From the NCBI GenBank assembly GCA_964460185.1, contig CAYWTM010000013.1, positions 1-47,473 of the forward strand: DNA of 47,473 bases. Reading direction: 5' to 3'. The notes under the pieces are model-generated. The model saw nothing but the letters and a program-made list of their open reading frames with translations, was not told where the DNA came from and did no database searches. This DNA comes from JAVJPJ01 sp040217295 (GTDB lineage: Bacteria; Pseudomonadota; Alphaproteobacteria; Rhodobacterales; Rhodobacteraceae). Positions 1 through 7,417 of the stretch are shown piece by piece. The position numbers and the translations under genes are program-made. Position 1 is the first letter of the stretch; every line of letters begins with the position of its first letter.

Positions 1-1727
1 TCTCCCTGGATGACCCAGTGATCGCCGGCCACGTCCCGCGCTCGAATGCCATTGATGCGGGTGATCACGCCACGCAGCATCGGCGCGGTATCCACCCGGC
101 TGACGGCGGGGTCGTTTTCGACCCGGTCCAGAAATCCGGGCAACTGGTCGTTCTGGATGTCGATGAAGAAGTATGAGGGCGCGACCTCGGGCAGATCACG
201 CTGGATCGCGGCGCGCAGGTTTGAATCGATTTGCCCGACAGCGGCCAGAACGGCCAGGCCAAGGCCAAGCGACAGCACGACCGATGTCGCCTCGGACCCC
301 GGCCCGCCCACGGCCCCGAGCGCGGACCGCAGGGCGGTTCGGCCGCGCACGAAACCGGCGCGCGCCAAGCGCCGGGTCAACGCGCGGATCGCCAGCGCCG
401 ACAGCGCCAGCAGCAGCAAGGAGGCCGCAATGCCGCCCGCAGCCCCAAGCGCAAGTCGCGGGATCCCCGAAATCGTCACGGCAATCGCGACCAGCGCGAC
501 CGCCAGCCCGGCCACGACGCCCATGTAGATCGGCGCGGGCAATGCACGGTTCGGGGCTTCCGCATCGCGGAACAGGGCGGCGGCCCGGATATTCTCGGCG
601 CGGGCCAGCGGCCAGAGCGTGAAGATCAGGGCGGTCAAAAGGCCATACAGCGCGGCCTCTGCCAGCGGGGCAGGGTAGACCGAAAATGCGATCGGAACCG
701 GCAGCTGTGCGGCGATGAGCGGGGCAAAGACCAGGGGCAGCGCCGCCCCCAGTGCCAGACCGAGGATCAGGCCGGCCAGCGTCAGCAAGCCGATCTGAAT
801 GAAATATGCGGCAAAGATCGTCCGGCTTTCCGCGCCAAGGGTCTTGAGCGTGGCAATGGTTTCGATCTTGCCCTCGAGGTAGGCCCTCACGGCCGAGGAA
901 ACGCCCACGCCGCCCACGGCCAGACCCGCCAGCCCGACCAGCACCAGGAACGCGCCGATACGGTCAATGAATTCCTGAACGCCCGGCGCGCCATTTCGGC
1001 TGTCACGCCATCTCAGGCCGCTATCTTCAAAGGCAGCGCGGGCCTGGGCCTCGAGTGCGGCGATGTCCGAACCCGGGGGCACCGCCAGGCGGTACTGGGT
1101 ATCGAACAGCGTGCCGGGTGACAAAAGGCCCGATCCCTGCAGCCCGTCCAGCGTGACGATCGTCCGCGGGCCAAGGCCAAATCCGCCCGACGCCCCGTCA
1201 GGTTCCGTGACCAGCGACGCGCGCAGCTCGAAATCCTGCGTGCCCAGTCGAAAGACGTCGCCGATCTGCAGGGCCAGCCGGTCGATCAAGAGCTGATCCA
1301 TGACCGCCCCGGGCAAGCCGTCGGTTGCGAGTGCCTGTTCCAGCGGGATCGCGGGGGCCAGCTCCACCGTTCCATAGATCGGGTAGGCGCCGTCCACGCC
1401 GCGCACCTGGGTCAGGCCGCGTTCGGTGCCGGTGTCACGATCGATCACGATCATGGATCTGAAATCGACGGTCTCCGAGACGGTCGTGGCCACGCTGTCC
1501 ATGAAGGCGCGTTCGTCATCTGTTGCGAAGCGATAGGTGAACGACATCTCGGCATCGCCGCCAAGGATCACGGCACCTTCGCGCGCAAGCCCGGCCTGGA
1601 TCGATTCCCGAACCGACCCGACGGCTGCAATCGCCGCCACCCCAAGGGCAAGACAGGCAAGGAATATGCGAAACCCCTTGAGGCCGCCGCGCAATTCCCG
1701 CCGCGCGATGCGCATGGCATTCGTCAT
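1..1727 (-). CDS. FtsX-like ABC transporter permease (YbbP type), 3' end outside the window
   Basis: The reading frame begins with ATG at 1725-1727 on the minus strand and stays open to the left edge, giving about 575 residues of an incomplete protein. The N-terminus reads MTNAMRIARRELRGG and is followed by a hydrophobic segment, then a long periplasmic-type region. A cluster of membrane segments follows from about residue 250, and further hydrophobic stretches lie near residues 370-420 and 455-475. This layout fits the large FtsX/MacB-family permeases such as E. coli YbbP, about 800 residues long, so roughly a quarter is missing. The gene lies 40 bp downstream of the matching ATPase, which is divergent from a GDSL esterase as in the E. 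coli tesA-ybbA-ybbP locus. The family is annotated as an export system linked to the esterase, but its cargo is not known. Family assignment is firm; function is inferred. Confidence 0.85.
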   Translation of the reverse strand, partial: MTNAMRIARRELRGGLKGFRIFLACLALGVAAIAAVGSVRESIQAGLAREGAVILGGDAEMSFTYRFATDDERAFMDSVATTVSETVDFRSMIVIDRDTGTERGLTQVRGVDGAYPIYGTVELAPAIPLEQALATDGLPGAVMDQLLIDRLALQIGDVFRLGTQDFELRASLVTEPDGASGGFGLGPRTIVTLDGLQGSGLLSPGTLFDTQYRLAVPPGSDIAALEAQARAAFEDSGLRWRDSRNGAPGVQEFIDRIGAFLVLVGLAGLAVGGVGVSSAVRAYLEGKIETIATLKTLGAESRTIFAAYFIQIGLLTLAGLILGLALGAALPLVFAPLIAAQLPVPIAFSVYPAPLAEAALYGLLTALIFTLWPLARAENIRAAALFRDAEAPNRALPAPIYMGVVAGLAVALVAIAVTISGIPRLALGAAGGIAASLLLLALSALAIRALTRRLARAGFVRGRTALRSALGAVGGPGSEATSVVLSLGLGLAVLAAVGQIDSNLRAAIQRDLPEVAPSYFFIDIQNDQLPGFLDRVENDPAVSRVDTAPMLRGVITRINGIRARDVAGDHWVIQG

Positions 1728-1767
1728 GATCCCGCCCTGCCGATCTCGATATGGCGTGACCGCCGGC

Positions 1768-2466
1768 TCATTCGGCTGCGTCTTTCATGGCATCCGTATC
1801 CAGCCGGCCGTCGCGCAGGCGGATGTTGCGGTCACACCGGGCGGCCAGATCGTTGGAATGGGTCACCAGAACCAGCGTGGACCCGTGTTTGTCGCGCAAC
1901 CCGAACAGGATATCCATGATCGCCTGCCCATTGGCCCCGTCCAGATTGCCGGTCGGTTCATCCGCGAGCAGGATCTGAGGGCGCGGGGCAGCCGCGCGGG
2001 CCAGCGCCACACGCTGTTGTTCGCCGCCCGACATCTGCGACGGGTAATGGCCCGCGCGGTGACCAAGGCCCACCGCCTCGAGTTCGGCTGCCGCGCGATC
2101 GAACGCATCGGCGTGACCCGCCAGTTCCAGCGGGGTTGCGACATTTTCCAGTGCCGTCATTGTCGGGATCAGGTGGAAGGATTGGAAAACCACCCCCATA
2201 TGATCCCTACGGAAACGCGCCAGCTGGTCCTCGTTCATCGTGGTCAGGTTCCGGCCCAGTGCCATGACCTCACCCCCGGTGGCCTGTTCCAGCCCGCCCA
2301 TCAGCATCAGGAGAGAAGACTTGCCCGAGCCAGACGGCCCCGTAAGCCCCACCGTTTCCCCGGCTTTGACCGATAGCGTGATGCCGTGCAGGATATCGAC
2401 GCGGCCCGCATTGCCATCAAGCGACAGCCGCGTTTCGGTAAGGGAAAGAACGGGATCTACGGCCAT
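1768..2466 (-). CDS. ABC transporter ATP-binding protein (YbbA/LolD type)
   Basis: This 232-residue nucleotide-binding subunit presumably powers the FtsX-like permease encoded 40 bp downstream. Walker A (GPSGSGKSS, about residues 43-51), the ABC signature (SGGEQQ, about 146) and Walker B followed by the D-loop (ILLADEPTGNLD, about 165-176) are all intact. The EPTGNLD wording is typical of the LolD/MacB/FtsE branch that partners with FtsX-fold permeases. I start it at the ATG at 2464-2466, because the frame upstream has no family similarity and this start sits back to back with the divergent esterase start. YbbA and TesA are neighbours in many proteobacteria, which supports the orthology. Confidence 0.93.
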   Translation of the reverse strand: MAVDPVLSLTETRLSLDGNAGRVDILHGITLSVKAGETVGLTGPSGSGKSSLLMLMGGLEQATGGEVMALGRNLTTMNEDQLARFRRDHMGVVFQSFHLIPTMTALENVATPLELAGHADAFDRAAAELEAVGLGHRAGHYPSQMSGGEQQRVALARAAAPRPQILLADEPTGNLDGANGQAIMDILFGLRDKHGSTLVLVTHSNDLAARCDRNIRLRDGRLDTDAMKDAAE

Positions 2467-3151
2467 GTCTGAACGCCTCGGTTCACTTTGCTCCTTGGCA
2501 TATGGGGCCGTCGCCGGTGCGGGCAAGGTTGCGGCCTTGTCGCTTTTCGCCTTTGCGGGGACAGCGGGCGCCGAACAGATCACAATTGCGGCACTCGGCG
2601 ACAGCCTGACGGCCGGGTTCGGGCTGATGCAAGAGGATGGGTTCGTGCCCCGGCTGGAGGCGTGGTTGCACGCGCGCGGCCATGACGTGACGGTGATCAA
2701 TGCAGGAGTGTCTGGCGATACCACGGCCGGTGGCCTGGCGCGGATGGGTTGGACCCTGACGCCGGAGGTGGATGCGATGATCGTGGCGCTTGGCGGAAAC
2801 GATTTCCTGCGCGGTATCGACCCCGCCGCCAGCCGCAGCAACCTGGCCGGTATTCTGGACCAGGCGGCCGCTCAGGGGATCGAGGTCTTGCTGGTGGGCA
2901 TCGTCGCGTCCGGAAATTACGGCCCCGAGTATCAAAGTGAGTTCAACGGCATGTATCCGTCCCTGGCCGAGGACTACGGCACCTTGCTTGAGACTGATTT
3001 CTTCAACGGGTTTCGCGCGTCCGTCAATGCGGGTGCGCCGGTTTCGGATTTCATGCAGCCGGATGGCATCCATCCCAATGCCGCCGGTGTCGACCTTATC
3101 GTCGAGGATATGGGCCCCCAGGTGGAGGTGCTTATTGAACGGGTCCGCTGA
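2465..3151 (+). CDS. GDSL-family arylesterase / lysophospholipase L1 (TesA-like)
   Basis: This 228-residue SGNH hydrolase is probably periplasmic and should hydrolyse acyl or aryl esters. Residues 1-36 form a signal peptide with a hydrophobic core and a likely cut after AGTAGA. The four SGNH blocks are visible: GDSLTAG with nucleophile Ser47, a Gly in the NAGVSGDT stretch, GGND, and DGIHP with the catalytic Asp and His near the C-terminus. The start ATG at 2465 overlaps the start of the divergent ATPase gene. It matches the known tesA/ybbA arrangement. The closest described enzymes are TesA and Pseudomonas arylesterases; the natural substrate cannot be read from sequence. Confidence 0.92.
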   Translation: MSERLGSLCSLAYGAVAGAGKVAALSLFAFAGTAGAEQITIAALGDSLTAGFGLMQEDGFVPRLEAWLHARGHDVTVINAGVSGDTTAGGLARMGWTLTPEVDAMIVALGGNDFLRGIDPAASRSNLAGILDQAAAQGIEVLLVGIVASGNYGPEYQSEFNGMYPSLAEDYGTLLETDFFNGFRASVNAGAPVSDFMQPDGIHPNAAGVDLIVEDMGPQVEVLIERVR

Positions 3152-3220
3152 ACCGGCGGTGGCGCCATGATACGATGTCAGGACACCGGAAGGCAGAATT
3201 TCCGCGCGAGATGCGCCCAT

Positions 3221-3260
3221 AGCGAATAAAATCGAACACAAAAATTGACAAAACGAACAT
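3221..3260 (+). promoter_or_regulatory. GlpR-like operator repeats and -35 box upstream of glpD
   Basis: A strongly A/T-rich patch carries the half-site AACGAACATT at 3251-3260 (counting the first T of the next block) and a near copy ATCGAACACA at 3231-3240, 20 bp apart. A weaker CGAA core at 3223-3226 lies 10 bp further upstream. The E. coli GlpR half-site is AWCGAACATW, so the first element matches it. A perfect -35 hexamer TTGACA sits at 3245-3250 between the repeats, although I see no good -10 at 17 bp. The position directly upstream of glpD-glpK fits repression by a DeoR-family GlpR, but no glpR gene is in the window. Confidence 0.5.
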
Positions 3261-3315
3261 TTATTGAGAAACACGCTCCGACCGGACGATGCACCCAGAT
3301 CGAGAGCTTTCTGAC

Positions 3316-4884
3316 ATGACAGCCCAGTACGACCTTTTCGTCATCGGTGGCGGCATCAACGGCTGCGGTATTGCCCGCGACGCAGCGGGCCGGGGCCTGA
3401 AGGTGGGTCTGGCGGAAATGGGCGATCTGGCCGGCGCCACGTCTTCGGCCTCGACCAAGCTGTTTCATGGCGGTCTGCGTTACCTGGAATATTTCGAGTT
3501 CCGTCTTGTGAAACATGCGCTGGAGGAACGGGAAACACTGCTGCGGGCGATGCCGCATATCTCCTGGCCGATGCGGTTCGTGCTGCCTGTGTCCAGGGAC
3601 ATGCGGTTTGACAACACCACCCCGACCTCGCGGATCCTGACCCTGGTCATGCCCTGGATGAAGGGGCGCAGGCCCGATTGGCTGATCCGGCTGGGCCTGT
3701 TTCTGTATGACAACCTGGGCGGTCGAAAGATCTTGCCGGGCACGAAAACCCTGAATCTCGTCGGAACGCCCGAAGGCGCGCCGCTGGAAGACCGCTTCAC
3801 CAAGGCTTACGAATATTCAGATTGCTGGGTCGAAGATGCCCGGCTTGTCGTGCTGAATGCCCGTGACGCCGAGACGCGGGGCGCCCGTATCCAGACCCGC
3901 ACCAGGGTCGTGAGCGCGGATCGCAGGGGCGATCTGTGGCACATCACGCTGGACCGGAAAGGCACCATCGAAGAGGTCACGGCGCGCGGTCTTGTGAACG
4001 CCGGCGGCCCATGGGTTGCGGATGTGGTTCAAGGCGTGGTCAGGCTGAATTCCCGCGAAACGGTGCGATTGGTGCGGGGCTCGCACATCGTCACCCGGCG
4101 GCTCTATGATCACGACAAATCCTATTTCTTTCAGGGTAGCGATGGGCGGATCATATTCGCGATACCGTACGAGACCGATTTCACCTTGATCGGCACCACG
4201 GATCAAGAACACACCCAAGACCCCCGTGACGTTGTCTGCACCCCTGCCGAACGCGATTACCTGCTGGATTTCGCCAACCAGTATTTCAAGCATGATCTTT
4301 CGGCCGATGACGTGGTCTGGACCTATTCCGGGGTTCGCCCGCTCTACGACGATGGTGCAAAATCGGCCACCGCGGCGACCCGCGATTACGTCTTGTCGGT
4401 CGAAGACAGCGGCCCTGTCTTGCTGAATGTCTTTGGTGGCAAGATCACGACCTATCGCAGGCTGGCCGAGGACGCTTTTGACAAACTGGCCCCGTTCTTC
4501 CCCGAGGCAAAGGGCAACTGGACCGCGGGCGTCCCGTTGCCGGGCGGGGATTTCCCGGTCGATGGCGTGGCGGATCTGATCGCCGATCTGCGGGCCGGCT
4601 ACACGTTCCTGTCCGACCGTTGGGCCGGTCGCCTGATCCGGGCCTACGGCACGGAGGCGCGCGCGATCCTGGGCGCGGCCAGGACGTCCGCCGATCTTGG
4701 GCGCGATTTCGGCGCGACCCTCACCGAGGCTGAATTGCGCTGGCTGATGGCGAGGGAATACGCCCAATGCGCCGCCGACGTGGTCTGGCGCCGGTCGAAA
4801 CTGGGCCTGCACCTGACGCAGGCGCAGATCGCGGACATCGACATCTGGATGCAGGATCACGCGCCGCATCCGGCCGCTGAATGA
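3316..4884 (+). CDS. glpD: Glycerol-3-phosphate dehydrogenase, FAD-dependent aerobic type
   Basis: This 522-residue flavoenzyme oxidises sn-glycerol 3-phosphate to dihydroxyacetone phosphate and passes electrons to quinone at the inner membrane. The N-terminal dinucleotide fold GGGINGCGIARDAAGRG and the GlpD block ATSSASTKLFHGGLRYLE are clear, as is the conserved C-terminal part. Length is normal for the family. I chose the ATG at 3316 because the FAD fold begins a few residues later; an in-frame ATG at 3289 would add nine residues of no visible similarity. glpK follows 66 bp downstream on the same strand, giving the standard glycerol catabolic pair, but no glycerol facilitator gene is present here. 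Confidence 0.96.
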   Translation: MTAQYDLFVIGGGINGCGIARDAAGRGLKVGLAEMGDLAGATSSASTKLFHGGLRYLEYFEFRLVKHALEERETLLRAMPHISWPMRFVLPVSRDMRFDNTTPTSRILTLVMPWMKGRRPDWLIRLGLFLYDNLGGRKILPGTKTLNLVGTPEGAPLEDRFTKAYEYSDCWVEDARLVVLNARDAETRGARIQTRTRVVSADRRGDLWHITLDRKGTIEEVTARGLVNAGGPWVADVVQGVVRLNSRETVRLVRGSHIVTRRLYDHDKSYFFQGSDGRIIFAIPYETDFTLIGTTDQEHTQDPRDVVCTPAERDYLLDFANQYFKHDLSADDVVWTYSGVRPLYDDGAKSATAATRDYVLSVEDSGPVLLNVFGGKITTYRRLAEDAFDKLAPFFPEAKGNWTAGVPLPGGDFPVDGVADLIADLRAGYTFLSDRWAGRLIRAYGTEARAILGAARTSADLGRDFGATLTEAELRWLMAREYAQCAADVVWRRSKLGLHLTQAQIADIDIWMQDHAPHPAAE

Positions 4885-4950
4885 CTTGCAGGCCCTGCGC
4901 GCATGACTAGGCTCACTATCTGACGGAACGGCACAAGGGAGGGACAGGCC

Positions 4951-6465
4951 ATGACTCATGTTTTGGCGATCGATCAGGGCACCACATCGACACGGGCGAT
5001 CCTGTTCGACCCAGACCTGAACCCGGGCGCGTCCGCCCAGGAGGAATTCACGCAGCATTTCCCGAAATCCGGCTGGGTCGAACATGAGGCCGACGATCTG
5101 TGGCAAACCACGCTGCGCACCTGCCGGGGGGCGATGGAACAGGGCGGTGTCGAGGCGGGGGATGTGGCGGCCATCGGCATCACCAACCAACGCGAAACCG
5201 TTGTGTTGTGGGACCGCGAGACCGGGCAGGCCGTTCACCGCGCGATTGTCTGGCAGGATCGGCGCACTGCGGATCTATGCGCGAAACTGAAAGCCGCGGG
5301 CCACGAGCCGATGGTGCAGAAAAAGACCGGCCTGTTGCTCGACCCCTATTTCTCGGGCACGAAACTGGCCTGGCTTCTGGACAATGTCGAAGGTGCCCGC
5401 GCCCGCGCCGAGGCCGGGGAACTGGCTTTCGGGACCGTGGACAGCTACCTGATCTGGCAGCTGACAGGCGGCGCAGCGCATGTGACCGATGCCACCAATG
5501 CCGCGCGCACGCTGCTGTACAACATCAAGGACGGTCATTGGGACGCCGAGATCTGTGGCTTGTTGAACATTCCCATGGGCATCTTGCCGGAGGTCAAGGA
5601 TTGCGCCGCCGAATTCGGTGTGACCGACCCCTCGCATTTCGGCGCCGAAATCCCGATCCTGGGCGTGGCGGGCGACCAGCAGGCGGCCACACTGGGACAG
5701 GCGTGTTTTCAACCCGGAATGCTGAAATCCACATATGGTACGGGCTGTTTCGCCTTGCTGAACACGGGCGACACGCTGGTGGAAAGCCGCAACCGCATGT
5801 TGGGCACGATTGCCTATCAGTTCGACGGCAAACCGACCTACGCATTGGAAGGGTCGATCTTCATCGCGGGGGCCGTGGTCCAATGGTTGCGCGATGGTTT
5901 GAAGATCATCTCGTCCGCCCCCGAAACCCAAGCCATGGCCGAAGCCGCAGATCCCGCGCAGGAATTGTACCTTGTGCCCGCCTTTACCGGGCTGGGTGCG
6001 CCGTATTGGGATCCCGATTGCCGGGGCGCGATCTATGGGCTTGTGCGCAATTCCGGACCCGAGGATTTTGCCCGGGCCGCGTTGGAAAGCGTTGGCTTTC
6101 AGACCCGCGACCTGTGGGAGGCGATGACCGATGACTGGCGCATGGCCAGCGGTGGGGCCGTTGGCGATGCGTCCCCCACCTTGCGCGTGGATGGCGGGAT
6201 GAGCGCGTCGGATTGGGCGATGCAGTTTCTGGCCGATATTCTGGGCGCGCCCGTCGATCGGCCCAAGGTGCTGGAAACGACGGCCCTTGGCGTGGCCTGG
6301 ATCGCGGGCATGCGCGCGGGGGTCTACCCCGATGCGGACGGCTTTGCCGCCACATGGGCGCTGGAGCGCACGTTCGAGCCGCAGATGGATCGTGAAACCC
6401 GCGATCGGCGCTATGCGGGGTGGAAAGATGCCGTCGCCCGCACACTAAGCCATCCCCGTGGGTGA
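4951..6465 (+). CDS. glpK: Glycerol kinase
   Basis: This 504-residue FGGY-family kinase phosphorylates glycerol to glycerol 3-phosphate, the substrate of GlpD encoded just upstream. Diagnostic stretches are DQGTTSTRA at the N-terminus, GITNQRETVVLWD, the glycerol-binding WQDRRT region and the second ATPase block around DGGMSASDW. A good ribosome binding site (GGGAGGGA) lies ahead of the ATG at 4951. Full family length suggests an active enzyme. Its stop overlaps the GTG start of the following nitrilase-family gene, so the two are probably co-translated. Confidence 0.97.
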   Translation: MTHVLAIDQGTTSTRAILFDPDLNPGASAQEEFTQHFPKSGWVEHEADDLWQTTLRTCRGAMEQGGVEAGDVAAIGITNQRETVVLWDRETGQAVHRAIVWQDRRTADLCAKLKAAGHEPMVQKKTGLLLDPYFSGTKLAWLLDNVEGARARAEAGELAFGTVDSYLIWQLTGGAAHVTDATNAARTLLYNIKDGHWDAEICGLLNIPMGILPEVKDCAAEFGVTDPSHFGAEIPILGVAGDQQAATLGQACFQPGMLKSTYGTGCFALLNTGDTLVESRNRMLGTIAYQFDGKPTYALEGSIFIAGAVVQWLRDGLKIISSAPETQAMAEAADPAQELYLVPAFTGLGAPYWDPDCRGAIYGLVRNSGPEDFARAALESVGFQTRDLWEAMTDDWRMASGGAVGDASPTLRVDGGMSASDWAMQFLADILGAPVDRPKVLETTALGVAWIAGMRAGVYPDADGFAATWALERTFEPQMDRETRDRRYAGWKDAVARTLSHPRG

Positions 6466-7309
6466 GCGCGCGCGCGCTGATCTGCGGGTGGCGCTGGCGC
6501 AGATGTGCTCGGCCGACGATCACCAGGTCAATATCGACACCGTCACCGACCTTGCGGCACGGGCTGCGGGCGAAGGTGCACATCTCTTGGCGCTGCCCGA
6601 AGTGGCGGGCCTGATGAACCGCAATTTCGAGGTGGCGCAGACACAGGTTGTCGTCGCTGCGTCTGATCCGTTCATTGCCGCCTGCCGCGATCTGGCGGCG
6701 CGGCACGGTCTGTGGATCCACACGGGATCGACGCCGGTGCGTGGCCCGGATGGCCGGTTTCTGAACCATGCGACCCTGATCGACGACACTGGCGCGATCC
6801 GGGCCGAATATGACAAGATCCACCTGTTTGACGTCACGCTGGAAGGACAGGCACCGATCGGGGAATCCAAGCGTTTCGCGCCCGGCGACACCGGCGTCGT
6901 CGTGGACACGCCCTGGGGCCCGTGGGGATTGAGCATCTGCTACGATTTGCGGTTTCCCGCGCTCTACCGGGCCTACGCGCAGGCAGGGGCCGTCTTGATG
7001 TTCATCCCGTCGGCCTTCACCGTCCCCACCGGCCGCGCCCATTGGGAGGTTCTCCTGCGGGCGCGGGCCATCGAGACCGGGGCTTTCGTTCTGGCCCCGG
7101 CCCAGTCCGGGCATCATGCGGACGGCCGGCACACCTATGGTCACGCCTTGGCCGTGGCGCCCTGGGGCGAAGTCTTGGCCGATGCCGGACAGGATGCCCC
7201 CTCGATCAGATGCCTTGACCTCGATCTGTCATCCGTCAGTCGGGCGCGCGCGCAGATCCCGGCCTGGCAACAAGAGGATTCAGCCCCGCCGTTGCGGCGC
7301 ATCCCCTGA
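6458..7309 (+). CDS. Carbon-nitrogen hydrolase (nitrilase superfamily, Nit/omega-amidase type)
   Basis: This 283-residue enzyme has the complete nitrilase Glu-Lys-Cys triad: Glu48 in LLALPE, Lys120 in YDKIHLF and Cys161 in SICYDLRFP. YDKIHLFDV and CYDLRFP place it in the Nit1/Nit2-like branch, whose characterised members hydrolyse deaminated glutathione or omega-amides of 2-oxo acids. The GTG at 6458 overlaps the glpK stop; a later in-frame GTG at 6488 is an alternative start and would remove ten residues that precede the conserved VALAQM strand. Translational coupling to glpK is unusual and does not by itself suggest a role in glycerol metabolism. A housekeeping repair role is likely. Confidence 0.9.
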   Translation: MGERARADLRVALAQMCSADDHQVNIDTVTDLAARAAGEGAHLLALPEVAGLMNRNFEVAQTQVVVAASDPFIAACRDLAARHGLWIHTGSTPVRGPDGRFLNHATLIDDTGAIRAEYDKIHLFDVTLEGQAPIGESKRFAPGDTGVVVDTPWGPWGLSICYDLRFPALYRAYAQAGAVLMFIPSAFTVPTGRAHWEVLLRARAIETGAFVLAPAQSGHHADGRHTYGHALAVAPWGEVLADAGQDAPSIRCLDLDLSSVSRARAQIPAWQQEDSAPPLRRIP

Positions 7310-7417
7310 GACCACGTCAGAGCCGCCCGCCGGGAACCTTTCTTTCTGGCACGATTCAGGGTTTTGCAATACTATTCATGCACTTGCCACGGATCGTGTG
7401 TGTGGGGTGAGATTCCG

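Noticed and set aside
231..1121. Open plus-strand frame of 296 codons
   Set aside because: It lies antisense to the FtsX-like permease, and its translation is dominated by Arg, Gln and Gly as expected for a shadow of a high-G/C gene.
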